The position numbers and the translations under genes were made by a program. DNA of 64,000 nucleotides, taken from positions 744,001 to 808,000 of the forward strand of contig OZ245335.1 of assembly GCA_965226235.1 (NCBI GenBank), in the 5' to 3' direction. This DNA is from CAYFZO01 sp965226235 (GTDB taxonomy: Bacteria; Pseudomonadota; Gammaproteobacteria; Poriferisulfidales; Oxydemutatoraceae). Of this stretch, positions 16,603 to 25,811 are shown piece by piece. Numbering within the stretch: position 1 is the first letter of the stretch; each line of letters starts with the position of its first letter. Below the pieces are notes generated by a model that made no database searches, had not been told where the DNA came from, and saw nothing but the letters and a program-made list of their open reading frames with translations.

Positions 16603-17739
16603 TCAGAAAATACCCGCAAGGAAATCCTTGACGCCTCTGATCCAGCTATCCGACTTTGGCGTGTGCTGCCTGTTGCTGCTGGTAAGCGACCGGTCAAACT
16701 GTATCAGTAACTCCCTTTGCTCGTCGGTTATATGGACAGGGATCTCTACGTTCACACGGCAGATAATATCCCCGACGGGACCACCACGCAACGGCTTGAT
16801 GCCCTTGCCACGAATGCGCAACAAGCTGCTGTTCTGTGAAGCCGGCGGAACCTTGAGTCGAAAGCGTTCATGCAAGCCAGGCACTTCGACCTCGCCCCCG
16901 ATGACCGCGCAGACCAGAGGCACCGGCACATCCAGCAACAAGTGCGAACCATCGCGCTTGAACAGTTTATGAGGCTTGACCCTGATCCTGACGTACAGAT
17001 CCCCTGCTGGCCCGCCGCGGCCACCAGCCTCGCCTTCTCCCGCGAGCCGGATGTTGTCGCCGTTATCGATCCCTGCGGGTATCTTGACCGATAGCTCACG
17101 CACCTTACGCACGCGCCCACCACCGTCGCACTCGACGCACAGTTTCGATACCGTGCGCCCCTGCCCTCCGCATTGAGGACAAGTCTGTCGGACCGAAAAC
17201 ACCCCTTGCTGCATACGAATCTCTCCGCTGCCATGGCAAGCCGGGCACTCCTCGATACCGGCCCCGGGCTCGGCTCCCGAGCCGCCGCAAGCCGTACAGG
17301 TTCTAGGCATGGTCACACGAACGCGTTTTTCGGCGCCCGACACTGCCTCTTCGAGCGTCAGGTCGATCGCGTACTCCAGGTCCCTTCCCGCGTAAGCAGC
17401 CGAAGCACGGCGCCCGCCTTGCCCAAAACCGAAAACGTCTTCAAATATGTCGGAGAAGCCACCGAACCCGGTCCCCGCACCGAACCCGGCACCGAATCCC
17501 TTGCCGCCAGCGGCGCCGTTGACGCCAGCGTGGCCAAACTGGTCGTAGGCGGCGCGTTTTTGTTCATCCGCCAACACCTCGTACGCTTCCTTGATCTCCT
17601 TGAAACGCTCCTCGGCCTTGGCATCCTCGGTGTTGCGGTCGGGGTGGTGCTTCATTGCAAGCCGTTGATACGCCTTTTTTATTTCTTTGGCGGCAGCCTG
17701 CCGAGACACCCCCAGGGTTTCATAATAATCCTTGGCCAC
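16603..17739 (-). CDS. dnaJ: Chaperone protein DnaJ
   Basis: The Hsp40 that stimulates DnaK. The 378-residue product has the J domain with HPD at 32-34, a Gly/Phe linker (about 77-105), four zinc-finger CxxCxGxG repeats (CTACGGSG, CPACHGSG, CPQCGGQG, CVECDGGG) and two C-terminal beta domains. The GTG at 17739 is preferred because GGGGGAG stands about 6 bp before it and the product then starts MAKDYYETLGV as in the family; a GTG at 17754 in the same frame would read through that ribosome site. It follows dnaK by 133 bp with a short hairpin between. Confidence 0.97.
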   Translation of the reverse strand: MAKDYYETLGVSRQAAAKEIKKAYQRLAMKHHPDRNTEDAKAEERFKEIKEAYEVLADEQKRAAYDQFGHAGVNGAAGGKGFGAGFGAGTGFGGFSDIFEDVFGFGQGGRRASAAYAGRDLEYAIDLTLEEAVSGAEKRVRVTMPRTCTACGGSGAEPGAGIEECPACHGSGEIRMQQGVFSVRQTCPQCGGQGRTVSKLCVECDGGGRVRKVRELSVKIPAGIDNGDNIRLAGEGEAGGRGGPAGDLYVRIRVKPHKLFKRDGSHLLLDVPVPLVCAVIGGEVEVPGLHERFRLKVPPASQNSSLLRIRGKGIKPLRGGPVGDIICRVNVEIPVHITDEQRELLIQFDRSLTSSNRQHTPKSDSWIRGVKDFLAGIF

Positions 17740-17785
17740 AAACTGCTCCCCCACTCACTCGTCGCCGTCCCTCGCCTGCGCCTGC

Positions 17786-17803
17786 ATCGCGGCACACCGC
17801 GAT
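17786..17803. promoter_or_regulatory. Short perfect hairpin between dnaK and dnaJ
   Basis: ATCGCGG at 17786-17792 and CCGCGAT at 17797-17803 form a 7-bp stem with a CACA (or TGTG) tetraloop. There is no T-tract, so this is more likely an mRNA processing or stability element that lowers dnaJ relative to dnaK than a full terminator. Confidence 0.45.
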
Positions 17804-17872
17804 CCAGCATGAACGCAGCGTTTTGGAAGCCTGGCTCCTGGCGCGAGCACCAAAACCAGTAAGGAAGCAGAA

Positions 17873-19804
17873 TCACTCTTTCTTTTCATTCACTTCCTCA
17901 AATTCCGCATCGACGGCCCTGGCACCTGCATCGGTAGCATCGGCAGCATCAGCTTTCACCTCACCTGCATCGGCAGCCGTCTCGCTTGCTTCCTTGTACG
18001 CGCGCTCTGCGAGTGCCGCCGAGGCCCCGGCAAGCGCCTGCACTTTGCTCTCTATTGTCGACTTATCGTCTCCCTTGAGTGCTTCCTGCAGTTCCTCGAT
18101 CGCGGCTTCGATACGCTTTTTCTCATCCTCCTCGACTTTGTCACCCATTTCTTTCATGGACTTCTGCGTCGCGTGTATCAACTGGTCGGCCTGGTTTCGC
18201 ACCGCCACCACCGCCTGGAACTGGCGGTCTTCCTCGGCGTGTTTTTCTGCGTCTTCGATCATGCTCTTGACGTCGCTGTCGGACAAGCCGCTCGACGCCT
18301 TGATCACGATCGACTGCTCCTTGCCGGTGGCTTTGTCCTTGGCCGACACGTTGAGAATGCCGTTCGCATCTATGTCGAATGACACCTCGATCTGAGGGAG
18401 GCCACGTGGCGCGGATGGGATATCCGCCAGATCAAAACGGCCGAGCGACTTGTTGGTCGATGCTTTTTCGCGCTCACCCTGCAATACGTGCACAGTTACT
18501 GCGGGCTGATTATCTTCGGCGGTAGAAAACACCTGTGACTTGCGCGTTGGAATCGTCGTGTTCTTATCAATCAGTTTGGTCATCACCCCCCCCAGGGTCT
18601 CGATACCCAGCGACAATGGCGTCACATCAAGCAATAACACGTCCTTGACACTACCGCTGAGCACCCCTGCCTGCACCGCGGCTCCGACCGCAACCGCTTC
18701 ATCGGGATTGACATCCTTGCGCGCTTCCTTACCAAAGAAACTGCTGACCTGCTCCTGCACCAGGGGCATCCGCGTCTGGCCGCCGACCAGGATTATGTCG
18801 GTAATATCGGAAGCAGCGAGCCCTGCGTCGGACAGCACCCGCTTACAGGGCTCCAGCGTCTGGCTGACCAGGTTTTCTACCAGCGACTCCAGCTTGGCCC
18901 GGGTCAGCTTCATATTGAGGTGCTTTGGCCCCGATTGGTCAGCGGTAATATACGGCAGATTGACCTCGGTTTGCTGGCTGGAAGACAGCTCGATCTTGGC
19001 TTTTTCGGCAGCCTCTTTCAGACGTTGCAAGGCGAGCGGATCGTCGTGGAGGTCGATACCATGATCTCGCTTGAACTCGTCGGCAAGGTAATTGATGACC
19101 GCCATGTCAAAATCCTCACCGCCAAGGAAAGTATCTCCGTTGGTGGCGAGCACCTCAAACTGCTGCTCTCCATCTACGTCCGCGATTTCTATCACCGAAA
19201 TATCAAAGGTGCCGCCACCCAGATCATACACGGCTATCTTCTGGTCGCCTTCCTGCTTCTCCAGACCATACGCCAGAGCGGCCGCGGTCGGTTCGTTGAT
19301 AATGCGCTTGACCTCAAGCCCCGCGATGCGCCCAGCGTCCTTGGTCGCTTGACGCTGAGAGTCATTGAAATACGCCGGCACTGTGATCACAGCGCTTTTG
19401 ACCTCTTCGCCAAGATACTCCTCGGCAGTTTTTTTCATCTTCATCAGAACGCGCGCGGATATTTCCGGCGGCGCCATCTTTTTTCCCCTGGCTTCAACCC
19501 AGGCGTCGCCATTGTCAGCTTTCACAATGCGATAGGGCACCAGCTTCATGTCCTTGGAAACCACTTCTTCATCAAAACTGCGTCCGATCAACCGCTTCAC
19601 CGCAAACAAAGTGTTGGTGGGATTGGTAACCGCCTGGCGCCTGGCGGACTGCCCCACGAGCACCTCGTTATCTTCGACAAACGCGACTACCGAAGGAGTA
19701 GTCCGGGTCCCCTCGCTGTTCTCGATCACGCGTGGGGTATCACCTTCCATCACGGCAACGCACGAATTGGTCGTGCCCAGATCAATGCCAATAACTTTTT
19801 CCAC
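17873..19804 (-). CDS. dnaK: Chaperone protein DnaK (Hsp70)
   Basis: The 643-residue Hsp70 has phosphate loop IGIDLGTTNSC at residues 4-14, the hinge VYDLGGGTFDISVIEI, the adenosine motif ILVGGQTRMP, the linker VLLLDVTPLSLG, the beta-sandwich peptide-binding domain and an alpha lid with an acidic tail. GTG 19804 was chosen: AGGAG lies 8 bp before it and the protein then starts at the family position; the frame runs on upstream to 19858 without meaning. A sigma-32 type promoter stands about 60 bp upstream, so dnaK(-dnaJ) has its own heat-shock start besides read-through from hrcA-grpE. Confidence 0.98.
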   Translation of the reverse strand: MEKVIGIDLGTTNSCVAVMEGDTPRVIENSEGTRTTPSVVAFVEDNEVLVGQSARRQAVTNPTNTLFAVKRLIGRSFDEEVVSKDMKLVPYRIVKADNGDAWVEARGKKMAPPEISARVLMKMKKTAEEYLGEEVKSAVITVPAYFNDSQRQATKDAGRIAGLEVKRIINEPTAAALAYGLEKQEGDQKIAVYDLGGGTFDISVIEIADVDGEQQFEVLATNGDTFLGGEDFDMAVINYLADEFKRDHGIDLHDDPLALQRLKEAAEKAKIELSSSQQTEVNLPYITADQSGPKHLNMKLTRAKLESLVENLVSQTLEPCKRVLSDAGLAASDITDIILVGGQTRMPLVQEQVSSFFGKEARKDVNPDEAVAVGAAVQAGVLSGSVKDVLLLDVTPLSLGIETLGGVMTKLIDKNTTIPTRKSQVFSTAEDNQPAVTVHVLQGEREKASTNKSLGRFDLADIPSAPRGLPQIEVSFDIDANGILNVSAKDKATGKEQSIVIKASSGLSDSDVKSMIEDAEKHAEEDRQFQAVVAVRNQADQLIHATQKSMKEMGDKVEEDEKKRIEAAIEELQEALKGDDKSTIESKVQALAGASAALAERAYKEASETAADAGEVKADAADATDAGARAVDAEFEEVNEKKE

Positions 19805-19865
19805 TGTAGTTACTCCTCTAAATATATAAAGGCGGCGGGCAAAAACAGCCTTCCGCATCTACGAA

Positions 19866-19893
19866 AGATGGGGGGAAGTTGCGTTTTTTCAAG
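19866..19893 (-). promoter_or_regulatory. Sigma-32 (RpoH) type promoter of dnaK
   Basis: On the minus strand CTTGAA (19893-19888) is followed after 14 bp by CCCCATCT (19873-19866). This matches the known RpoH consensus CTTGAA-N13-15-CCCCATnT in every defined position. Transcription would start near 19858, giving a leader of about 55 nt with an A/T-rich stretch before the dnaK ribosome site. It sits between the grpE stop and dnaK. Confidence 0.88.
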
Positions 19894-19908
19894 ACCGGCC
19901 TATGGTTT

Positions 19909-20622
19909 TCAGGCCTGCGAAGCATCCTCTCCCTGGCCATCCTGGTCACCGGTGCCTCTCTCATCCACGCTGGCGTCCTCCCGGGGCGCAGCAGCCACTA
20001 CAACCATGGCCGCGCGCAGCAGACGCCCGTTCAGCGTATATCCTTTCTGAACCAACTCAATCACGGTGTTGGGAGGATGGTCCGCGGTCGGGGAAGTCGA
20101 TATGGCCTGGTGAAGTTCGGGATCGAAGGTCTGCTCCAGGGGCGCCACCTCCTCAATGCCAAAATCACTGAACACTTGCTCCAGGGATTTCAGTGTCAAC
20201 CCGACCCCCGCGCAAATATTGTCCAGTATGACCGCCCTCTTCCGGTAGTCGGCATCAGGTTTTCCCTGACTGGTGAGGCTGCGTTCCAGGTTGTCCTTGA
20301 CCCCCAGCAAAGCTGAAGCAAACGATTCCAGCGCATATTGCCTGATGCGCTCGATTTCCTTGCTGGCGCGCTTGCGCGTATTTTCGAGCTCGGCCCGAGC
20401 GCGCAATTCCCCGTCTCTGGCCTCGGTCAGTTGGTGTTGCGCTTCGGCCAGCAACGACGCAGGGTCTTCAGCGACCGCATCAGCGTTGCCATCACGGCCG
20501 TTGTCCCCGCGGTCATCGTCGGTTATTTCCACTTCTCCCCGACCGGCCTGACCAGCGGCTTCAGGAGCCTGTTTGTCCCGATCCTTTACCATCAAATTGC
20601 TGTTCGCAAGCGACCCACCCAT
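19909..20622 (-). CDS. grpE: Nucleotide exchange factor GrpE
   Basis: GrpE releases ADP from DnaK. The 237-residue protein has an acidic, low-complexity N-terminus (to about 60), a long coiled coil (LLAEAQHQLTEARDGELRARAELENTRKRA region, about 62-100), the conserved helix ERIRQYALESFASALLGVKDNLERSL and a C-terminal beta domain with the family motif FDPELHQAIST and VIELVQKGYTLNGRLLRAAMVVV. It ends with another acidic tail, making it longer than E. coli GrpE (197). ATG 20622 is used; ATG 20592 is possible. Confidence 0.96.
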   Translation of the reverse strand: MGGSLANSNLMVKDRDKQAPEAAGQAGRGEVEITDDDRGDNGRDGNADAVAEDPASLLAEAQHQLTEARDGELRARAELENTRKRASKEIERIRQYALESFASALLGVKDNLERSLTSQGKPDADYRKRAVILDNICAGVGLTLKSLEQVFSDFGIEEVAPLEQTFDPELHQAISTSPTADHPPNTVIELVQKGYTLNGRLLRAAMVVVAAAPREDASVDERGTGDQDGQGEDASQA

Positions 20623-20668
20623 GCCCCACGGCCGGACGCAGCTTCGAAATCATGAAATATAGTAGTTG

Positions 20669-21718
20669 CTAAATGCTTTCTTTCAAGGCTTTCCCCAGCA
20701 ATTTTGCCGTTATATCCACCAGAGGGATAATTCGGTCGTACGCCATGCGGGTGGGACCTATCACTGCCAAAGTGCCTACGATCTGGTTATCCACGGTATA
20801 GGGCGCGGACACGATGCTGCATTCGTACAACGCCTGATAACCGGACTCCTGCCCGATATAAATCTTGACCCCTTGTGTCTCCCTGGAAAATTTATCAAGA
20901 AGGTGCAGAATCTCCTGCTTTTCATTGAGCGCACTGAACAGCCTGCATAAATAATCCACGTCGGCAAACTCTTCGAACCGCATCAGGTTGGTCTGGCCCG
21001 ACAATACCACATCGCTTCTGTCCGGCAATCCGCCGAACATCTCGCCCGCAAGCCTGATGGCTTCGAACATCACCCGTGTCATATGCTCGTGCATGTTGCG
21101 CAACTCCTCAATGATCTGCTCACGCACTTCTTCAAGGTCCTTGCCGGCAAAATGCTCGTTCAGGCAATTCGCATAATTTACCAGCTCGTGATTGCTGTAA
21201 TCCCGCTCCATGGTCAGGATGAGGTTTTCTACCTCGCCGTTGCGCAAAATCAATATGGCCAACACCCGGTGCTTGTCGAGGCTGATGAACTCTACCTGTT
21301 TCAGGCGGGTCAAGCCGCGTCGCTGCACGGTCACGAGCCCTGCCATCTGCGCCAGTTCCGACAATAAGCCACTGGCTTGCTCGCATAACTCACGGCCTTT
21401 TTTTTCAGGTGCCAGGTTGCGGCGCAGGCGTTGCAGTTCGTACGCCTTGAGCGGCTTCATGCACAACATCGTGTCGACAAACTGCCGGTAGCCCAGCGCG
21501 GTCGGAAATCGACCCGCCGACGCGTGAGGAGACTGAATGTACCCAAGGGTTTCAAGGTCGGCCATGACATTGCGCATCGTGGCAGCGCTAAGGCTGAGAT
21601 CCGTGCTTTTAGACAGCGTACGGGAACCCACCGGTCGACCCGTTTGAATATAACGCTCGACCAACGCATGCAGAACCGCCTGCGCTCGCTGATTCCATAA
21701 AAACTTGTCTGGTAACAA
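20669..21718 (-). CDS. hrcA: Heat-inducible transcription repressor HrcA
   Basis: A 349-residue HrcA with the N-terminal winged helix (RYIQTGRPVGSRTLSK and SAATMRNVMADLETLGYIQSPHASAGR, about 22-68), GAF-like middle and the C-terminal IGPTRMAYDRIIPLVDITAKLLGKAL. HrcA represses groE and/or dnaK operons by binding CIRCE. No CIRCE inverted repeat was found next to hrcA, grpE, dnaK or dnaJ, so in this organism it may act elsewhere (for example groESL), while dnaK uses a sigma-32 promoter. It heads the heat-shock run with grpE 46 bp downstream. Confidence 0.96.
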   Translation of the reverse strand: MLPDKFLWNQRAQAVLHALVERYIQTGRPVGSRTLSKSTDLSLSAATMRNVMADLETLGYIQSPHASAGRFPTALGYRQFVDTMLCMKPLKAYELQRLRRNLAPEKKGRELCEQASGLLSELAQMAGLVTVQRRGLTRLKQVEFISLDKHRVLAILILRNGEVENLILTMERDYSNHELVNYANCLNEHFAGKDLEEVREQIIEELRNMHEHMTRVMFEAIRLAGEMFGGLPDRSDVVLSGQTNLMRFEEFADVDYLCRLFSALNEKQEILHLLDKFSRETQGVKIYIGQESGYQALYECSIVSAPYTVDNQIVGTLAVIGPTRMAYDRIIPLVDITAKLLGKALKESI

Positions 21719-21884
21719 CCGACCCTTGCCAATCCTGGCGCCGTCAATTTTTTTTTACCCTACCATAAAATCAGGTTCACTTGATGGAAAATCGGGAAAA
21801 TTCAACCGTGCCGGGCCGCGCCGGCCAAGCCACAGCCATGGAACAGATTGCGCGTTGCCAATACCAACCGGTCCAACTCACGGA

Positions 21885-21911
21885 TTGACCTCGGTTCCGT
21901 CGCGATATAAT
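21885..21911 (+). promoter_or_regulatory. nadK: Predicted sigma-70 promoter of nadK
   Basis: TTGACC at 21885-21890 and a perfect TATAAT at 21906-21911, spacer 15 bp (short). The expected start near 21918 leaves only a few bases before the nadK ATG at 21922, so the transcript could be almost leaderless, with ATG 21928 as an alternative start. Confidence 0.55.
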
Positions 21912-21921
21912 CCACCTTCCG

Positions 21922-22806
21922 ATGAAAATGGAAAATATCAGGCGGGTCGCTTTGATCGTCAAGCCGGAAGACACCCAGGCTACCAGATTGGCAAACACGC
22001 TTGCCGACTACCTATTGAAACGCTTTGACACGGTGATCACCGAAAATGCGGCCGACGACTCGGGCACTCGTATCGGCCGCCTGCTGACGGTTACCAAGGA
22101 GGAAATCGGAGCACGTTGCGACCTTGCGATCACGCTGGGGGGCGACGGTACTTTTCTCGGCACCGCGCGCGCCATGGCAAAGCATGGCGTGCCCGTCATC
22201 GGGGTGAACCTTGGACGCCTCGGGTTTCTCGCAGAAGTGCTGCCGGAAAACATGATTGCCCAACTGGACGACATTTTTCAGGGAACCTGCCACGTTGAAG
22301 AACGCACCATGCTCGGCGCTACTTACTACCGCGACGGAAAAGCATTTGGTGAAGAAACAGGTTGCAATGACTTTATGCTCAAGCACCGGAACTCGGTACG
22401 TATGATAGAGATCGACACCCTGATCAATGGTGTATTCCTGAACACCGTATGGTCGGACGGGTTGATTGTTTCGACGCCCACCGGGTCGACCGGCTATGCG
22501 CTGTCAAGTGGCGGACCGATCATCGAACCGACGCTGAACGCATTGCTGCTGGTACCTATCTGCCCGCACACCTTAAGCTACCGGCCTTTAATCGTCGAAC
22601 CCGACAAATCCATTGAAATCAAATACACCCTGCACAATAATGACGAAGGACTGACCTCGATGGACGGGCAGGTCAATAAAGTGCTCAACCCTGGCGATAC
22701 GGTGATCTTGAAAACCCTTCCTTACCGGCTGAAGCTGATCCAGCCGGCAAACCATGACTATCTGCGGACTTTAAGGACCAAGCTTCGCTGGAGCGAAAGG
22801 CTGTAG
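21922..22806 (+). CDS. nadK: NAD kinase
   Basis: NadK phosphorylates NAD to NADP. The 294-residue product has the ATP-binding GGDGT at 73-77 in ITLGGDGTFLGTAR, GVNLGRLGFL near 94-103, the NAD-binding TGSTGYALSSGGPII around 190-204 and the C-terminal SMDGQ loop. Length is standard. It is divergent from hrcA and 63 bp before recN, the usual gammaproteobacterial order. It complements nadB and pntAB in the same window for NADP(H) supply. Confidence 0.97.
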   Translation: MKMENIRRVALIVKPEDTQATRLANTLADYLLKRFDTVITENAADDSGTRIGRLLTVTKEEIGARCDLAITLGGDGTFLGTARAMAKHGVPVIGVNLGRLGFLAEVLPENMIAQLDDIFQGTCHVEERTMLGATYYRDGKAFGEETGCNDFMLKHRNSVRMIEIDTLINGVFLNTVWSDGLIVSTPTGSTGYALSSGGPIIEPTLNALLLVPICPHTLSYRPLIVEPDKSIEIKYTLHNNDEGLTSMDGQVNKVLNPGDTVILKTLPYRLKLIQPANHDYLRTLRTKLRWSERL

Positions 22807-22869
22807 CCCCATGGACACGGCGCGCACAATAACCGCTACGCTCTCCTGACCCACACGCACGAGCCGACA

Positions 22870-24561
22870 ATGCTGAAATCACTGACGGTCAAGAACTTCA
22901 CGATCATTGAAGAAACGAACCTGGAATTCAACGCTGGTATGTCGGTGATCACCGGAGAGACCGGCACCGGCAAGTCGATTTTGTTTGGTGCTTTGGGGCT
23001 TGCCCTCGGACAACGAGCGCAGGCGCATCATCTGAATCAACACGGCAGCCTTTCGGTCACGCTGGACATCGATCTGGGCAATTCCCCGGCCACGCAGGCC
23101 TGGCTTGAAGAGGCTGACCTGGCGAGTGGCGGCGAATGCATCCTGCGGCGTACGATCACACACACCGGACGCTCACGCGCGTTTATCAACGGCGTCCAGG
23201 TGCCGTTGCTGCAACTGCAGACGCTGGGCAGGCAGCTCGTCGAGATCGTCGGACAGAACACGCAGCAGTCGCTCACGCAACCCGAACGGCAACTCGCCAT
23301 CGTCGACGCGCAGTGCGGACACGACGAAGCCCTGCAAAATCTGCGAGACACGCAGAAACAGTGGGCGGCATTGACCAGAAAACTGAAACAGCGCTTTGAA
23401 CAGAACGAAGACATCAAAGCCCGCATCAGTCTGCTCGAGTACCAGATCACCGAATTGCGGGAATTCTCCCCCGAAGATGAGGAGTTTCTTGAAGTGGAGA
23501 GATCATACAAACGTTTGTCAAAAAAAGATTTCCTGCAACAGGAAATACACAAGGCGCTGGCGTTGCTTGAAGAAACCGAAGCGCACGATGCCGCCTCCAG
23601 AATTTTCGAGGCGGCACAGATTATCAAGCCGCTCACCAGCTTCGACGCCGGTGTTGTCACCGCGGTAGAGCAACTGAACGTCGCGCTGGAACACATGCAG
23701 ATCGCGAGCCAGGAACTCCGCAGTTGCCTTGAGGAAATCAACGTGGATGAGGAAAGGTATCACGAACTTGAAAAGCGCCTGCAGGGCTATTTCGATTTGT
23801 CCAGAAAATACGGGGTCGTGCCTGAAAAGCTTGGCGCGCTGTACCAAAAGTTACAAGCCGATCTCGACGAGATAAAAGCGCCTGGCGCCAGCGTGGAAGA
23901 ACTGCAACGCCAGCAGGCGGATCTGAAAGCCAGCTACTCGACCTTCGCAGAAGAAATTGGCAAACGACGCGAAGCCGCAGCGACAGTGCTGTCGAAGCGG
24001 GTAACCCAAACCCTGCACAAACTCAATATGCAAAGTGCCGATTTCAGCGTGCTGTTGAAGCCCTACGAAGACGATACGCCTAAGCGACACGGCAACGAAC
24101 GCGCCGAGTTTTTTATCCGCACCAACCCGGGGCACCCACCGGCTCTTCTGGAAAAAATCGCATCGGGAGGAGAACTGTCGCGCATTGGCCTGGCATTGCA
24201 GGCTGCATCCGCCACGAAAAGCCAGAAGCCGATCCTGATCTTTGACGAAATCGACACAGGCGTTGGCGGGAAAACCGCCGAGATGATCGGTAAGCTTCTA
24301 AAAGCCATCAGTCAAGGCGCGCAGGTGTTTTGCATCACGCATCTACCGCAAATTGCGGCGCAGGCCGACCACCATTTTGCCATCGACAAGCAACAGCAGG
24401 GACAACGCGTCCGCGCCACCGCGAAAAAACTTTCAATGGCCGAACGGCACCAGGAAATCGCCCGGATGACGGCAGGGGCAAAAATTACTGAAAAATCGCT
24501 TGCACATGCGGGCGAAATGCTGGGCCGCGGCCGTAATGCAGCAGCAAATCAGATCCAGTAA
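22870..24561 (+). CDS. recN: DNA repair protein RecN
   Basis: RecN is an SMC-like ATPase acting in double-strand break repair. The 563-residue protein has Walker A GETGTGKS at 29-36, long coiled-coil arms (about 160-370, with ELREFSPEDEEFLEVE and LEKRLQGYFDLSRKYGV), the ABC signature IASGGELSRIGLALQ and Walker B LIFDEIDTGVGG followed by the H-loop CITHLPQIAAQADHHFAI. No LexA box could be assigned with confidence in the 63-bp gap from nadK. Confidence 0.97.
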   Translation: MLKSLTVKNFTIIEETNLEFNAGMSVITGETGTGKSILFGALGLALGQRAQAHHLNQHGSLSVTLDIDLGNSPATQAWLEEADLASGGECILRRTITHTGRSRAFINGVQVPLLQLQTLGRQLVEIVGQNTQQSLTQPERQLAIVDAQCGHDEALQNLRDTQKQWAALTRKLKQRFEQNEDIKARISLLEYQITELREFSPEDEEFLEVERSYKRLSKKDFLQQEIHKALALLEETEAHDAASRIFEAAQIIKPLTSFDAGVVTAVEQLNVALEHMQIASQELRSCLEEINVDEERYHELEKRLQGYFDLSRKYGVVPEKLGALYQKLQADLDEIKAPGASVEELQRQQADLKASYSTFAEEIGKRREAAATVLSKRVTQTLHKLNMQSADFSVLLKPYEDDTPKRHGNERAEFFIRTNPGHPPALLEKIASGGELSRIGLALQAASATKSQKPILIFDEIDTGVGGKTAEMIGKLLKAISQGAQVFCITHLPQIAAQADHHFAIDKQQQGQRVRATAKKLSMAERHQEIARMTAGAKITEKSLAHAGEMLGRGRNAAANQIQ

Positions 24562-24588
24562 CAGCAACAGCGGCAAAACCTACGAAGT

Positions 24589-25026
24589 ATGAGCTTCTGC
24601 AAAACAACCACCGCGCTGTTGGTGGCGGTGACAATCGCACTGACTGGATGCTCGCTACGGGAAGAGGCAAACGAGAGCAAAAAATTCTTCAGCAAGATAT
24701 TCGACAAGGATACATACTCCATTTACCGCCCGGACATTCAGCAAGGCAACGCGGTCAGCCCGGGCCAACTGCAGCGGTTGCAAATCGGGATGAGCAAAGA
24801 GCAGGTACGCTACTTGCTGGGTAGCCCGATTACGCACAATGTCTTTCACAAAAACCGCTGGGACTATTACTATTACCTGATTGCCGGCACAGGAAGGAAA
24901 CAGTACGACCGGGTGACGCTGTTCTTCGAAAACGACCGCCTGTCGCGCTACTGCGCTTTGGACAAGCTTTTGCCCTCAGGTGGAAAATCCGCAGACAAAA
25001 AACTCTCGTGCGAAGCATTGGAATGA
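24589..25026 (+). CDS. bamE: Outer membrane assembly lipoprotein BamE
   Basis: BamE (SmpA/OmlA) is a small subunit of the beta-barrel assembly machine. The 145-residue precursor has a lipoprotein signal with lipobox LTGC (Cys21) and the SmpA/OmlA domain: IYRPDIQQGNAVSPGQLQRLQIGMSKEQVRYLLGSPI, then FHKNRWDYYYYL. It follows recN by 27 bp and converges with rnfH. The C-terminal 25 residues are Lys/Ser-rich and variable. Confidence 0.95.
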   Translation: MSFCKTTTALLVAVTIALTGCSLREEANESKKFFSKIFDKDTYSIYRPDIQQGNAVSPGQLQRLQIGMSKEQVRYLLGSPITHNVFHKNRWDYYYYLIAGTGRKQYDRVTLFFENDRLSRYCALDKLLPSGGKSADKKLSCEALE

Positions 25027-25068
25027 TGCTCGCCTCTTGCTCATCGCAAACGATCGAAAACAGCAGGA

Positions 25069-25368
25069 TCAGGAAGTCGTTCGGTTGCGCGCGCGCCTGC
25101 GCCTCGCTGCCATGGGATCACGTTCGAGGGGACGATAAATCTCGATGCGGTCGCCGTCGGCGGGCACCGCATCCTGCGGAACACGCTCGCCGAAGATGCC
25201 GATCGCTCCTGTCCCTCGGAAGGGAGCGACGCTTGCCGGGCACTGCGCGAGAATTCCGCACCGGCGAACAATATCGGCGACGCTCTCTCCGGCGGCCGCG
25301 CGCAGGGTCATCGAAACGCGGCGACGGCTATCTGCGTACACTACTTCGACCGTGACGGGATCCGACAC
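25069..25368 (-). CDS. rnfH: RnfH family protein (UPF0125)
   Basis: A 99-residue ubiquitin-like-fold protein with VEVVYA at the start, GESVADIVRRCGIL, VGIFG-like AIGIFGERV and the conserved DGDRIEIYRPLERDP(M)AARRRRA that names the family. Function is unproven; it is coupled with ratA. Its start overlaps the ratA stop (TGATG at 25368) and its end converges with bamE. Confidence 0.94.
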   Translation of the reverse strand: MSDPVTVEVVYADSRRRVSMTLRAAAGESVADIVRRCGILAQCPASVAPFRGTGAIGIFGERVPQDAVPADGDRIEIYRPLERDPMAARRRRARNRTTS

Positions 25369-25808
25369 TATCCTCTCCCGTGTAAGGTGTGCGCCCTGGT
25401 GACAAAAGCATCGAGCAAGGAAGACGCCAGACGTTGAAAAGCCATGCCGAACATCGTTGCGTACACGCGATTGGAGAAGTCAAAAACGATCTGCAGACCG
25501 ACTTCGCACCGTCGGTCGTCCAGCGAAACGAACCTCCACTCCCCTTCGAGGTATTTGAAGGGACCATCGACCAGGTTCATTTTGACCGAATCCGGCGGAT
25601 TGCCTCGGTTAAGCGTAGTAAACCCGAGGCTTATGCCTCTATATTGAAAGCGCAAAGTCGCGCGCACTTCATGGCCGTCGCGAACATCTTCAACCGTCGA
25701 CTCGACACATCCGGGAACAAAACAGCGATACCTCTCGATATCGTTGACCAGGCAATACATTTGATCGCGTGCGTACGGCATTTTTACCCGGCGCGAAATT
25801 GCGGTCAT
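25368..25808 (-). CDS. ratA: RatA/COQ10-like START-domain protein
   Basis: A 146-residue SRPBCC/polyketide-cyclase fold protein: VKMPYARDQMYCLVNDIERYRCFVPGCVES at the start, GISLGFTTLNRG in the middle and FDFSNRVYATMFGMAFQRLASSLLDAFVTRA at the end, the COQ10 signature. It may bind ubiquinone; in E. coli RatA was linked to 50S ribosomal subunit. It begins 3 bp after the stop of the symporter gene and overlaps rnfH, so the three are probably cotranscribed. Confidence 0.93.
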   Translation of the reverse strand: MTAISRRVKMPYARDQMYCLVNDIERYRCFVPGCVESTVEDVRDGHEVRATLRFQYRGISLGFTTLNRGNPPDSVKMNLVDGPFKYLEGEWRFVSLDDRRCEVGLQIVFDFSNRVYATMFGMAFQRLASSLLDAFVTRAHTLHGRG

Positions 25809-25811
25809 GCG

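Noticed and set aside
20623..20668. CIRCE half-site near grpE (TTAGCAACT)
   Set aside because: The second arm GAGTGCTAA is absent, so it is not a CIRCE element.
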